Origin: Marsupella aquatica | Taxonomy: Eukaryota; Marchantiophyta | Assembly (NCBI GenBank): GCA_973895155.1 | Contig: OZ316892.1 | Coordinates: 14,260,001-14,324,000 of the forward strand | DNA length: 64,000 nt | Direction of reading: 5' to 3' | Part shown: piece by piece, positions 1-12,803 of the stretch | Layout: each line of letters starts with the position of its first letter | Numbering within the stretch: position 1 is the stretch's first letter | Translations under genes and position numbers: made by a program | The notes under the pieces: model-generated | What the model saw: only the letters and a program-made list of their open reading frames with translations | Database searches by the model: none | What the model was told of the DNA's origin: nothing

Positions 1-2308
1 GTTCATAAAGACCGATGCTTACAAAATAGAGATGACAACACGACCACCAATGGCTGTTACCAACGCTGTTTCTTGGCGAATGGAAGGGATCAAGTACAAG
101 AAGAATGAAGTAAGCTGATTCCTGCTTTCTACAGCTCAATGTTTTCATCGGCTTCAGCTGGCTGAGTTGAAAAGCGAATAAGTCTGTTTGTCAAAGGCAT
201 CCGGACTGGAAATTGATATGTCTTGTGCCAAGCAGGTATTTTTAGATGTGGTGGAAAGTGTAAATATTTTGGTCAACAGCAACAGCCAGCTTGTCCGATC
301 TGATGTAGTCGGTGCCTTGAAGATGCGTACCTATCTTAGGTATGCCTTTTCTTGCTGTCGTCCACATCCAATTGCAGATTTCTGTTGACATTGCATTTCT
401 GATGTAACACGCAGTTACTGTTAATTCTAGTTTTCTATATTTGAATCAGCGGAATGTGATAGGTTTTGCTGTCCCTTTACGATTCCATAATTCATTGCAT
501 GTGCTTGTCACAGTGGAATGCCAGAGTGCAAATTGGGACTTAATGACAGGGTACTTTTGGAAGCCCAAGGTCGTGCATCAAAGGGAAAATCAATTGACTT
601 GGATGACATCAAGTTTCATCAGTACATGCCTTACCTTCTGTTTTCTATTCCCTAAATTTTGATGTTGTTGGGTTTATTTTAGATTGTTTTGGAAGGATGT
701 TAACATTTGGAAAACATTTGAGGCTGTTAGTGTGCCGTGGATAGGGACAGGTGGCTGCAGAGGGAAATGGATGTTCCTTCTGTGGATTATGCTTTCTGGC
801 AGTTTTGCAACTGAGATCTAGAGATGTGGGGTTTAAATATAAACCATACTGTGTGGATCTGTATACTGTTAGGTGTGTAAGACTAGCACGCTTCGAGAAT
901 GATCGCACTATCTCTTTTATACCTCCGGATGGTGCATTTGACTTGATGACTTATCGGTTAAGTACTCAGGTATGTTGAAAACTCCGAAGACTTTCCACTC
1001 TGTCAGAGGATATGACTTATTCAACTCAATACTTCATCTTATCGTAAATCTTCTGGATCTTGGTGATGCGATCTTTCACTAGCTGGTTTGGGTCATCAAC
1101 TTTTGTAGTGCATTGTTGAAGTCTTTTGACAGAAGCAATGACTTCAATCTTCAGGTACGGCCACTCATTTGGGTCGAAGCACAAGTAGAGAGGCATTCCA
1201 GAAGTCGGGTAGAGTATATGATCAAGGCTCGCAGTCAGTTCAAGGAACGCAGGTAAGAAATATGGGAATATGCTTATCTGGACTCTGCTAACAGAACATG
1301 TATTGAGTGGGTTCAGGAGAAATAGAGAACCCAATTATTTTTATTGGTTTTCAACAAACCGTTTAGTTCACTTCTAGGCCATGATCCCTTCTTAGAGCCA
1401 AAGTGGTGTTTTTGTCCTCTGTTTGTTAGAAACTCTTGATCTCTTGCTGTACCATCCACATGGCCTCCACACGCAAAGACCAATTTAGTGGCATTACCCA
1501 AGGAGATTCCTTGTTTTTGCTCATCAGCTTAGATAGTTGTCGATTGTGAAGGAGTCACTTGCCAGATTGTGGCCCCCAAAAATTTTAGGTGTTGAGAGAA
1601 CAATCTGGTGACATCGTGCATTGTGTTTCAGTACTGCGACAAATGTGGAGATTGAGTTGCCTGTGCCATCTGATGCTACGACTCCAGCCGTCCGTACCTC
1701 AACTGGATCCGCTGTATATGCGCCTGAACGAGAGGCTCTGCTCTGGAAGATCAAATCATTTCCTGGAGGAAAGGTTTGTAGTTCAGTCAACTTTTGAATT
1801 GCTTTCCAAGCTGTGAAGCTAAAACATCTTTGGTATGAACGACCTTAACTGTCCTGTTGTAACCATTACCTGTGACTCCATTTTGCAGGAATACATGTTA
1901 AGAGCTAAGTTCGGTCTTCCCAGCGTAGCTGCGGAAGAAACTGTAGTGGAGAAGAAGCCACCAATTCGTGTGAAGTTTGAAATTCCCTATTTTACAGTTT
2001 CAGGAATTCAGGTATAATTCTTGTTTGGTGATTTTGTTTGTGTAATATTTGTGGCTACAACTCATTGTCTGCGTACGAGTCTTTGGCTTCGCGGCACATT
2101 TCTTTCACAGCTGCAGAAGGCAATTCGGCAACCCTTCAAGTATAGTTAGTTTAGCTCCTGTTTTCATGCTTGCTTGAACAAAAGGATAATTTTTGAGGTG
2201 CTTGTGCAGGTGAGGTACCTCAAGATCATAGAAAAGAGTGGATATCAGGCACTGCCGTGGGTGCGCTATATTACAATGGCTGGTGAATACGAGTTGCGGA
2301 TGATCTAG
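1..2308 (+). CDS. AP1M: AP-1 clathrin adaptor complex medium (mu) subunit, 3' part
   Basis: Medium subunit of the AP-1 adaptor, which binds tyrosine-based sorting signals and helps form clathrin vesicles at the trans-Golgi network and endosomes. Eight exons join in frame: 1-109, 236-339, 514-621, 873-969, 1155-1252, 1632-1773, 1889-2011 and 2210-2308 (stop TAG). All introns are GT-AG. The product reads through the mu-homology domain: FIKTDAY, PPMAVTNAVSWR, ILVNSNSQLVRSDVVGALKM, GMPECKLGLNDRVLLEAQGR, ARFENDRTISFIPPDGAFDL and RVKFEIPYFTVSGIQV. It ends in the usual EYELRMI-type terminus. The order and spacing match plant AP-1 mu closely, and AP-1 rather than AP-2 fits the FENDRTISFIPPDG and GEYELR motifs. 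The N-terminal longin-like half lies before the window, so the gene is truncated only by the window edge. Family assignment is very secure; it rests on remembered motifs. Confidence 0.96.
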
Positions 2309-4240
2309 TTGTACGGGGCTGGCGTAGCTGCTTCTAGAGCCTCCATCTGTGTTAAAGCAGTGAGTGGCTGCCAATCTACGTTTAGCAGATAGGTAGTAGA
2401 CTTAATGTCGAGAAGATTTGTTAAAGGTTAGCTCGGTACATCACTGCTGCTGAAGAATATTGTCGCAGATGATTTTATTGCCTAGCTCGTGGTGGTCTTT
2501 TCGGTACTTCCCTCCCTTGACATTGAAGTTCTGAACGGTTGTAACTTTGTTTTAAGCGAATTTGTACGCGTATTAAATCCAGCGAGGGCAACTCTGGCTG
2601 TGGAAAGGGGGAGATTGGAATCGGATAAATTGACTTTGAATGGGAGAAGTGAGACCTTGTGGTGGGAAGTGTGAATAGGATTTACGTGCCATATGTGTAT
2701 CTGATATTACCCAAGTTACTTGTGAATCCTATCCCAGTCTGTGCTAACACTAAGACGACTGAATACCACTGGTGAAGCACACTAAACGCATGCGTCCAAC
2801 TGTGCAGAGCCATTCGCAATGGCGTTGCATGTCATGTCCACTGTAATAAACTTAAGCTAATCCATCACACCTGCACAGTAGCTGCCTAAAAGCAGTCTCA
2901 CGAAATTGCAGTCTGTCATCAGATCCGGTTGACTTTCCTAGTCAAAGCAAAAAAGCACATCTTACCTTACTGCTTGATACATACCAGCAAAACATATACC
3001 CGACCCCTCCATTTGGCATCGTGTTTTACGCCCCATCTCCTTCATTCTCATTCCCAAGGCTACCTTGCACTGTATGATTAACTTCTACTACATCTGTGAG
3101 GATTGCCTTGTCCATTAGACTTTTGACTTGCACTAATGAACGTGATTGTGAACGGGCACCACAACAGAGGGTTGGGTGAGGAAGAGGCATTGGGCAGGAG
3201 AGGTTTTGAAAAGAGGCACGGAAAACGTAGGGAGGGGACAGCATCAGTGGGTGGAGCCAGGCCACAATGAAAGGAGAAGCTCTGGAAATGCCAGCTTTTA
3301 TTGTTTCATTTTCTGTGTGCCCCACAATAGAGGAAAGGGGGTGACACAAGCTTCCATCAGTAGGAGATCTTATTTTTCATGGTCTGTTTGGAGGGCTTCC
3401 AATCTTTCTCTGGAGAGTTAGATAGATCCAAGTCCCTCTGGGCTTTCGTTTCCTTCCTAGCATGTAATGTATTGAAAATTGAAAACTCATTCATCCACTT
3501 GACTGGATTTCTTAATGATGATTTCATGTTCTATGAAAAATTTAAGCAAAACATTTTAGTGAAGATAGTTTTGCAAATTAAAACAAAGGCTTACTAGTTT
3601 GACTGCTTAATTCTTTACAATTGTCAAATACATACGTTGCCACCCTTGCTAACAATTGGTTACACCACTGTTCATGCACAAGTGAGGGATGTGGTGGAAA
3701 TTCCGGATAGTGATTTCCATCACATTCATTCTTGGTTTCTTTGGCGATGCCGAGTCCTCTACATTAGAAGTTTCAAGCATCTTGTCAAACCAAATTTGTG
3801 TCAAAAAGTGATGGCATTGGATGACACTAATGTGCAGAACAAGTTTCCACATGAACGACTTCTTGGTCTTTAACTTGTTTACAGAACGAGTTCTCTGCAA
3901 TTGGAAAATGCTCTGTGCATTTAGAGTTGTAAAATAACAACAAAAAAGTTGTCCTTATCACCAACTTGTTTTGCAAAGTTGTTTTAACTCTTTCATTACC
4001 AGTAAATTGCAGCTGCAAAGAGCTACAAGCAATGAGAGTCCTTGGCTGAGTGTTCTGTTTGTTGACCAAGATTCTTACTAACCAAGGCTTGGCTTACCTA
4101 TGACATTGGAAAAATGAGATTTTTGATACCAAATTAGTCAACTTATCTACTCCTTTGAGACCCTGATGACCAAATCCAACTGTACTTCTTAAATGTCAGA
4201 AAATTCAACTCTACAAATTAGATGTGTCATATACCTCTCT
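2309..4240. other. 3' flank of AP-1 mu and intergenic spacer
   Basis: No supported gene. The first few hundred bases are probably the AP1M 3' UTR. ORFs up to 107 codons occur on both strands, but none has a recognisable domain or convincing splice partners. Confidence 0.5.
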
Positions 4241-4312
4241 ACTTAGTATATCTCCCACTCTATAAATGACTAGCCAGGCTGCTCTACTTGGTTCCACACT
4301 AAAAAGAGAACT

Positions 4313-4980
4313 CCTACCCACACTGGTTTCCCTTCATTATCCTGTGGTCATTATAGTAGGGAGCTTCAATAGTGAGTCTCAAAAACATGCTGTTTCCCAA
4401 TTTTTTGGGGTCAGCAGCTTCAGGACATTTCTATCTGTGACTCTGACCAAATTTGGCCATGTTTGGAAGGGTGCAAACAAATTCCCACTGACCCATTTTG
4501 GTGCGCACAATAGTGCACTGCGCGCCCGAGTTAGTGGCAGTAGCCCTTTTCAGAAGCACACACCACTCCTGCCCACACTGGTTTTCCCTCCATTATATTG
4601 TGCTCAGTGGAACAGGTTTCTCAAGCCTGCTGTTTCCCAAATTTTCTAGTCAGCCACTTTAGGAAATTTCTGTCTGTGACCTCCGACCAAATCCCAATCT
4701 CACCCTTAAAAATAACTCAACCCAGAAGGTTTTTGATTTTAAAAGGGTAATAACACCCTTCATGGAATTCAAGGTTAGCTCAACAGCATGACATTTACAC
4801 TGATCAAATCCCAATCCCAACTTTCTGGATAACTCAACACAGACAGTTTTCGATTTTAGAAGGGTCAAATCACAGTTCATGAATTCAAGGTTAGCTCAAC
4901 ATCATGACATTTTTGAATTCGGCCCTTTTTTGGAAGGAGTCCAAACGAATTCCCAGCGACCAATTTTCGGTGCGGACACA
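4313..4980. repeat. Cluster of diverged direct repeats upstream of H2A.Z
   Basis: Two repeat families interleave here. A segment containing CACACTGGTTTCCCTTCATT recurs (about 4313-4510 and 4566-4690), and part of its downstream end returns near 4918-4980 (TTCCCAGCGACCAATTTTCG). A second segment of about 108 bp, ending AAGGTTAGCTCAACA, occurs at about 4686-4794 and again at 4804-4912. Copies differ by substitutions and small indels, so the duplications are old. No coding potential is seen. Confidence 0.7.
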
Positions 4981-5064
4981 TGATTCAGCTTCCCACAAAA
5001 CACTCCGCAAAACATTATGATTATGACGGGGCCGGTAATTCTCCCCTCAGTCCGTCACGGCAGA

Positions 5065-5072
5065 TTTCCCGC
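5065..5072 (+). promoter_or_regulatory. E2F-type site TTTCCCGC upstream of H2A.Z
   Basis: TTTCCCGC matches the E2F consensus TTTSSCGC and lies about 250 bp before the H2A.Z start codon. It is followed by a GA-rich leader (about 5128-5300). E2F sites are common in S-phase genes; function here is inferred from position only. Confidence 0.4.
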
Positions 5073-5324
5073 GGTTGCGTCCCTTCGTTCGCTGCGAAGG
5101 GAAGAAACGGGAAACGCAGTGTCGAGCGAGAGAGAAAGAGAAAGAGCGACAGAGCTGTTACTACGACCGCCCATACCTATTCATCGAACTTGTTCTTTGC
5201 CTCCTCCTCTCAGCCCACGAATTTGCGCTCTCTCGTTCTGTCGAAAAAGTTTTTCGTTTGTGTGAGGAGAAGAGAGGAGAGGAGCGCTCAGCGGAGTGGA
5301 GAAGATTGTGCGAAACGGTGAGAC

Positions 5325-5966
5325 ATGGTGGTAGGAGCGAACCAGTCCGGGAAAGGGGCGAAAGGCTTGTCCCTCGGCAAGGCTCAGGAAGGAGACAAGA
5401 AGGACAAGAAGAAGCCCGTTTCCAGGTCATCTCGAGCCGGCCTCCAGGTGCGCAGTCTCCGTTACTAATCACCCTTTTTGGTTGCTTGAATGCGTTCCTT
5501 GTAGTTTGGCAGATGCACAGACGTTTGGCCAGGCACCGCATTCAATTGGTCAGTTTTGGTTGGTTTTTCGGTTTTCTTGCTGGCGTCCTCGTGTATCGCG
5601 GGTGTCTCCAGACTGACAAATTAGTAGAGGACTCGACGACTGTTTAACGATGCAATGTGTGCGCAGTTTCCAGTGGGGCGTATACACCGGATGTTGAAGT
5701 CTCGGGTTGCTGCCAATGGAAGAGTTGGTGCGACGGCCGCTGTGTATTCAGCGGCTATTCTCGAGTATTTGACCGCTGAGGTTCTGGAGTTGGCTGGCAA
5801 TGCGAGCAAAGATCTCAAGGTTAAAAGAATAACTCCGCGACATTTGCAACTTGCCATTCGGGGAGATGAGGAGTTGGACACGTTGATCAAAGGGACTATT
5901 GCCGGAGGCGGAGTTATACCCCACATTCACAAGTCACTCATCAATAAAACTTCGAAAAAGGATTAA
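5325..5966 (+). CDS. H2A.Z: Histone variant H2A.Z
   Basis: Nucleosomal H2A variant deposited by SWR1-type remodellers at promoters and +1 nucleosomes. Exon 1 is 5325-5447 (41 codons) and exon 2 is 5667-5966 (99 codons plus TAA), joined by a GT-AG phase-0 intron, giving 140 residues. The N-tail is lysine-rich ([19 protein letters not shown]) and the fold follows ([50 protein letters not shown]). Variant-specific features are [29 protein letters not shown] and the short C-tail INKTSKKD, without the SQEF motif of H2A.X. The intron after AGLQ lies just before the histone fold. The start is the first ATG that gives the conserved tail. The leader is GA-rich. Overlapping long ORFs on both strands here are shadows. 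Confidence 0.97.
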
Positions 5967-7400
5967 ACTTCCTGCCTCAAGGAAGCAAAGTCACACCACT
6001 ACAGTAGTTCTCCCATGCGCGGAGTAAAAGGGGCGGCGTTGCAGGAAAAATGCCTCTGTGCACTCCCGACACTCTTCATGTTTGTAGGCAAGGCAGCAGT
6101 AACTGGGGACAGCCTTCATGATACGCTTAGCTATGATTAACAGGAGACGATTGCCTGGCTGCAAACCAACGTTTCGATACTACAATATGTAGCCAGCGAG
6201 GAAATCCTCCTTGTTGAGTTTCAGTTGCAGTGTTTACGATTAGCTCGGTCATACATGCACGTTAATTCAAATGAAGCACCTGAAAGTCTATTATCCTCTC
6301 ATGCCGTGAATCTACCATGTTTGTAGCGATTTGGCATGCCAGCAAGTTGTTGTTATTCACTTCATTCAGGTAGGAGGTGAAGTAATATCAAAGGCACCTC
6401 CTTTTCTGAGTTTGGTAAACCTTATCACCACAAGATGTTTTCAGATAATTAAGTTAGTCGAATGTCAAGGCAGAGTGGTTTTACGATCTGAGAAAGATAT
6501 TTGCCTTCCTTATGAGCTCTTCACCCACAGCAGATTGGGTACTTGCAATCGAAAGTGGTTTGCACACTGGCATTCCGGTTGAGAAATACACTCCTGTGAT
6601 TTCACGAGCGTGTGTCCAGTCCTCGTCATACTGAAACATTTGCTGTCATTTCTTGACTAAGTTGATGACAGCATACGAATTGTAGGCGACCTCCTCTCGT
6701 GTGAGCAAGATTTGAAACGATACCAATTCACCTCTAGACGGTCCCGTCTTGGAATGAAATGTCGGCTCTACCACAAACGATAGACCGTTCATTGTTGCAA
6801 ATAGCAGACAACACCTGTGAAGATCACATCGCGCTTCCTAGATAACATGACCCCTAAGGGTGTATCGGCTCAATGGTTAGTGAACCAACCCTGTTCGGAG
6901 GATGCAGTTTGAGTGGCCCAATGAATAAGCAGCTCCGTACACAAAATGACAATGAATAAGCAGCTCCGTACACAAAATGAACGCAGGTGGGAAACACGGG
7001 ATTTAGTGTAGAACAAGCTGTGTGGGAACTTATGCGTTGTGGCTGTTGCTCTTTCTCGATGCTACATTGAACTAACTGGACAAAGCTACCTCTAGCAGTG
7101 ACGCTTGTTGTGGCTTTTCTCCTGCTATATTAAATGTACTCCTCGTTATTAGTGCTCTAGACTAAGGAAAGGTTAGAAAAGCATTGTTAGCATCCTACAT
7201 CGTCATGGCAATGTTAAAATTGCCAAATCCTAAGTAAAGGAGGTTAATGATTAGAGTATGTTGAGAAATCATCTATGAAGAAAAGGAAAATCAGCGCCCA
7301 ACTTGCTTACTGTGTTATTTCGTGCCTCGACATTGGTTAGCAACATCAGTTGAGAACTTGTCTCACCTTAGCCTGGTGTTGCTGCAGCTCCTCTCCCACG
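5967..7400. other. H2A.Z 3' flank and spacer
   Basis: Probably the H2A.Z 3' UTR followed by intergenic sequence. I see no conserved coding segment. A 31-bp tandem duplication is listed separately. Confidence 0.5.
6919..6980. repeat. Perfect 31-bp tandem duplication
   Basis: Two adjacent identical copies of a 31-bp unit beginning CAATGAATAAGCAGCTCCGT, at 6919-6949 and 6950-6980. Identity indicates a recent duplication. Confidence 0.95.
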
Positions 7401-7407
7401 GCAGCAC

Positions 7408-8678
7408 CTATCTCGCATAGCTTCTCTGAAACTCACATGTACAACCTTCATCGTACTTGGCTGAGCTGTCCATGACTTCTTGACAGATGTTGGTACATTC
7501 CTCAGAACGTGCTAAAAGCCAGCTACAGGCAACCAAGAGCAGCCGCACCTGCAACACATTGAGTGAAATAAAGTAATTTTTGAAGTCCAATCCGACTTGA
7601 AATTTCACCTGCTCATTAGTGCCCACCGTTATTAGAGATCTGAAAACACGTAAGTAACTTGAGCTTACCTGAAACGTCACCTGCTCAATAGCGCTCACTC
7701 TTACTACACAACTGAGGAGAACACCTAGTAACTTTACCCACTAAAAGTAAAAGGAAGATCTCGAAGCAGGCGAGATCAAATTTCAATTTCGATATTGATT
7801 CATACATCTAACTGATGGGCCTGCTGCAATGTGCACAAAACAAATACGAGCAAAAAGATATGGAACAAATCTCATTTTTAGGTTTAGAAGTCATCGAATT
7901 AGATATGATCAAATTTGTTTCACAAGTTCACATAACCTGCATACCGAGAAATGTACGTCAAAAACATGAATCAGATTTAAGTTCATCAGGTGGAAGAAGA
8001 TTTAACGGAGCTGCCGCTAGATTACGAGCAACTTCGCAGCCTAGGGCTCGTACTCTGGTTCAGCCGGTTGACGGCTTCATCTTGACGGTGGCCATCACTA
8101 GCTGGCATCAAGAAAAGCGAAAAGTAGTTTATCGGCAAAATATACCAGAACGAGCCCCAAAACCTTCAACTCAAATGCTTAGAATCTTCGACAAGGGGCT
8201 CCTATGTGCAAATGTCTACAACCCGTCTTCCAATACCCGGATTGAAGAAGGCAATGTTTACAGAATATTATTATAGAGCTTGCTTGCAAGGAATTGCACT
8301 CACCTGTCGATACAGAATGAGGTTACCTTGAGTTACACAGCCAGTGCTTAACAGTCAAACCTGATTCTTACTTGTGGAGGCTCGAAAATATATCTGCAAT
8401 GGAGAGTTCTGGTACGAAACAATAACGACGCCCACTATTCTTCCAACTGCCCATCCTAGACAATAACCAAGATATGAAAGGAGATCCAATTCCTATAAAC
8501 AGGGTTGGCCAACTTTCAACGCTATAATCAATTATAGAGGAATGCAGAAATCAAGGTGAATACGCTTGACTCCAAACTTAGAACAAAACTCAAAAAATAC
8601 AGAGTCGGCCTCACCTGGCATGAGTTCCATCATCACTCCTAAAAGCCTGTCGAGCGGAATGCAGCCTGCGCCTTAAGT
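7408..8678 (-). CDS. Candidate spliced gene, unidentified; weak TEDC1-like motif
   Basis: Exon-like segments on the minus strand carry good splice signals. One runs 8678-8615, preceded by AG and followed by GTGAGG, and reads LRRRLHSARQAFRSDDGTHA. Another runs 8455-8372, preceded by TAG and followed by GTAAGA, and reads WAVGRIVGVVIVSYQNSPLQ. A last segment runs 7548-7408, preceded by TTGCAG, and reads VRLLLVACSWLLARSEECTN to a stop. The motif LLLVACSWLLAR resembles a leucine/tryptophan motif I remember from TEDC1, a partner of delta- and epsilon-tubulin in centriole assembly. That would suit a plant with flagellate sperm. The reading frame across the segments is not proven, an initiation codon was not found, and upstream exons may reach beyond 9 kb. 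This is a hypothesis rather than a solid gene model. Confidence 0.25.
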
Positions 8679-8699
8679 CTTGAGTGCCATACACACCAA

Positions 8700-11600
8700 A
8701 AGATGAAAGTTCCCAGAAAGTTCATTGAGGCTTCAACCGGTCTGGCCTGGAAGGCCTCCTGCGTCATACCAGAGACAAACACATTAAGAACATACAGGCT
8801 TACCAGTTCTTGCCACCCTCCCACGTAAGGAAGGACTGTCACAAAGACACAATGAAAGTCACTACAGAATTAGGGTCTATCCTTATTGTCCACATCTTAA
8901 GAAACTGGTTCTGTATGGTAAAAAAATTCAAAACCCAATTACCGTCATCCGCACTGTACATGATCGAGCCCGGATTCCATTCTCAAAGTTTCACCTTCTG
9001 AGGGCCACCGTCTTGTCATAATCAGCTCACTCGGTCTAACAACCGGCCCTGCGTCCTCCACATTTTACAAAGATATCAGTGTATCCTAAGAGAGCTCTTA
9101 AGCTCTGTACAAACTCAAATTTAAACAAGCATTATAATCAACCTAGCCCTGCAGCAAGACACCAACGATTAACGACCAGTGATAATCTCAAAGAGGAGAC
9201 GCCAAACTTTTCATCGTGGAAATCGAGGTACCTGGACACTTTTAGGGATTATCAGTCCAGATCAACAGATAATTTCAAACGGTTCGTAATCTAAAAGCCA
9301 AGAATTTTATCCTAGAAGCAGCAATCAAGCTCTGCAGATTTGCTATCCAATCTGCCACAAGGAAGGGCGAAGTCCGAACGCAGTTTGTAAGGGCAGGATC
9401 TTTCGAACTTTCTAACAGGGAACTTTCATGATATAAGGAGCCGAGCTAAAATACTAAAGAGTCCGAACCCGAATCTGTAAAACAACACACTCACATCAAG
9501 CCATCTGAACACGAGAGAGATTCGGAGATCCAAACGAAACGTTACACCTACACATTAAAACGAATCGCAATTCAGCCAGCTCAAAATTCCAGACAGTTCG
9601 CACTCAAAAAGCTCGAAATGACACCCTAAAGAGGAAGCCTCGAGAAGATACATCACAATCCTCTCGGCCCAACCATCACAGATCCCAAATTCCGAAACCT
9701 AGAAATTACACCCTGGGAAGACCTCTAAAGTCTAAAAGCATTGGAGCTTAGTCAGTGGGTGTATTGTGTGTGGCACCGAGAATTAATGCAACTAAAATGG
9801 ACAGATAGCCTGTGACTCCCAGATTTACACAATTCATGTGCAGAACTACAGTCTGTACTTGACTGAGAGGGCTACATAGAATTATGTGCCACTGACCCTC
9901 AATATCACTCTGCAACGCAAGAAGGCATGAAATCCTGTGTTACAAAATACTATTTCGGCCGTTCCATCAAACAAAACAATATTTTTCCGGACAGGCGATA
10001 CCTTGGCAGGGCTCACCAGACAATTCCATGCACCGGGTAGCAAAATAGGGCGATCTCGTTCTCACTCGAGTTATTACATGCCGAACCTGGACCACGTTTC
10101 TTGCTGCTATTGTAAATCGGTAACAAGCAGCAATGTCCATAAAGCAGCGAGTCCCTTACCACATCCAGAGGTTACAGTGGCTTCCACCTACTCTAGGTAC
10201 ATGGCATTGTTGTGACCACTCCTGGGTGGGCATTGGCAAAAATGCATTGAGCAAGCGGAGAGACTGGCTTGCATGTGGGAAAACCACTGGTTTTATATTT
10301 TTGTATTTTTTCCATACAAATTTCCTATAACTACCACAAGAGCATGTGGCACAGTTATCAGTGTTATGCATTTATTTTTGGGTTTAGAGTTACTATGTAA
10401 CCATAGTTAGTCTAAGTGGAGTCTGACACTTGATAGTTAAATATTATACTTCATATGTGCACAAACATGAATTAGTTTGTGAGTTTAATTTAGGCTCATT
10501 GTTACACAAATGTACTAAAGATAGGGAAAGTTTGTGTTGTAGAGAGTTGATATGGCCAATGGACCTAGAATACATCAAATTTATCGTGTGTTCTTATGGA
10601 CGTAGTCTCTAGATAGGTGACTCACATCTCTTGTGTGTCAAGTATTGGATCATTGGATGTTTCATATGTGCATGTTGTCTATGAGAGGTCCATTGTTCAA
10701 CAACCAAACCAGCCCAAGATGTTTGAACCAGAATGTAACACTCAAATTAGAGTAGAATTGTAGAAAATTGAACTTGAGACCTACTTGATTGTGATTTTAG
10801 CTCAAGCTTTTTGAGTCAAAGGAACTATCTGCAGGGCAAGAGTTTGTTTGGGTTCATTGCAGATCAGAATGAAAGGACTCTTGGCATCATCAATCTTCAC
10901 AGGCTCTCATGTGGACTGTGTATTGTTTGTGAGTGTGGTTTTGTTGCTCCACTCTTTGTCTGTACTAGTTCAATACCCATGCCATGTAAATAGGATTCAC
11001 TTGTTGTTATGAAAGTGCTTAAGTGCAAAGTTTTGTCATTGCGCATGTGTTTTTGTTCTCAATTTTTGTTGTTGGTGCAAGTGGCTTGGAGGGGAAAAGT
11101 GTTGGGCTGGTGAGCAACACAGAGCATCTCTAGAGGAGTCCACAGTTCTGTCCACTCGACCATGTTGAAATGCCCCCTCAATTAATTAGGCCCCTCAATA
11201 TTTGGCTGGTTTTGGTCTTGTTAGCTCAATCATCTTGGTGTGGAAAGTGGATGTTGTTGTACACTGCTTCCTTCAGCTGGGAGTAATTCGCCCTTGTAAT
11301 CCATTGGAGAGCCCTAGTCTCCAGTTTTGCAACAAACCTGTTAGCCTTGAGAGTTCATCCAAGTGTCTCAAGCTGCAGGTTTCTATTACTTAGCTAAATA
11401 TCAAGCAGGGGTCTTGGGGCCAAACAGAACCACGTATCTCCCAGGCTCACCCCTTATCTCCTTTACTGTGACTTGAGCCAAGAAGCCAACCACCCTTGGC
11501 TTGCTTCCACTTACTAGGTGCCACAATTTGTTTGCCGCTAGGCACAGACTCACTAATATGTTGGTCTACTTGTGGTGGATCTCAATGTGATTGCAAATGC

Positions 11601-12130
11601 TTCATGGCCAGTTGAGGGTACTTTTCTCATGTAGATAAATATTTCTCTCCATATATTTCTAGAGGCCTGCCAGCATTGGACCTGCTTTGGTCCCTTATAA
11701 GTTGGCCCCTGACCAAAGGGCTTAATAATCTTGAATGTACTCGTTGATGTGAGAATGTTGGTGGCAAAGGTGTCTCATGTTCCTTGTACAGACACCAGGG
11801 CCAAAAATTATGCCGACTTAAGTATCCGGGTCTACGGGTCCAAACATGGCCTGTGATAGAAACATAGGTGCATGCGAGTCCAGGTACGGTCCATGCCATG
11901 AGTCCGCAAACAAGTTTTCTGTAGACTCAAAGAATTGCTGCCCCCAAAGTTCTTGTAAAACCACCCTAAAAGGCCCCATCTATTAAAGTTTGAAACTCCC
12001 TATAATTGGGTTCGGACAAAAAGGCAATATAAAGTTCGTCTTTGGTTAGGGATTTGCCGGTCCACCACTCACCGGCATCCCGTATATCCAATACCGTATA
12101 GTACCTAAACCGGTCGAAACCTACGGTACA
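8700..12130. other. Spacer; no supported gene
   Basis: 8.7-9.75 kb read on the minus strand looks like leader or intron sequence, with T-rich tracts and candidate acceptors near 8850, and may belong to the candidate gene below 8.7 kb. 9.75-12.1 kb holds only short ORFs without recognisable domains. Nothing else could be supported. Confidence 0.4.
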
Positions 12131-12803
12131 TGGAGGTACTTGTACAGTACCACGGTATTGTACTGGGACAGTCGAGGGCGAGGGCAGGCGAAGTGCGCGC
12201 TTCGAACAGGGTTCGAAAATGACGCGAAGGGAAGGGGAAGTAGTCGCTTTGGTCGCCACAATTTCTGGATGACGCGCTGCTTCCTCAAATGTCCTCATTC
12301 CTGCTTTCCACAACATTCCTGTTGTTTCATTCGATACCGCAGTTCCTGATTTCCGCGTCGTGGTGGAGTTGTGTGGCCCGGCGGCCAGCCATCGACAACA
12401 CGGACACACGGTGCATCGAAAGCTCGACGGCGCTGTGATGATGCAGGATCGGAGGACTGCAAGAGTTGGTTTAGTCCGATCGTCGAATCGATCGATTTGG
12501 TAACGGACGTAGTCGTGTGGTTCTGTCACTGGCTGACAATCCTGTCGATTGCTTGGAAGCGTGCATCAGTGCGGCCGAATCGTGAGACGGTGTCCGTGGC
12601 TTGAGACGGGGCTAAGGGAGGGGGAGAGCGGTGGTTACGAAGGATGGTGGGGGAAAAATGAGGCGACGAGAGCCCTGATGGCAGAAAATTGGCGGGGGAA
12701 CAGAAGCAGGTATGGGTGGAACGAAGTCTGGCATGACGCGCTAGGAGGAGCTGAAGAAAGCAGGACACACTACAGTAGAGGAGCTGAATGAGGAGGCTGC
12801 AGA

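Noticed and set aside
5075-5647. 190-codon plus-strand ORF and a 126-codon minus-strand ORF (5161-5541) over the H2A.Z leader and exon 1
   Set aside because: Both run through the GA-rich leader, H2A.Z exon 1 and its intron in wrong frames; low complexity, no domain.
11966-12529. 187-codon minus-strand ORF
   Set aside because: Lies in the upstream region of the zinc-finger gene and includes a stretch rich in GGTAC-type repeats; no domain recognised.
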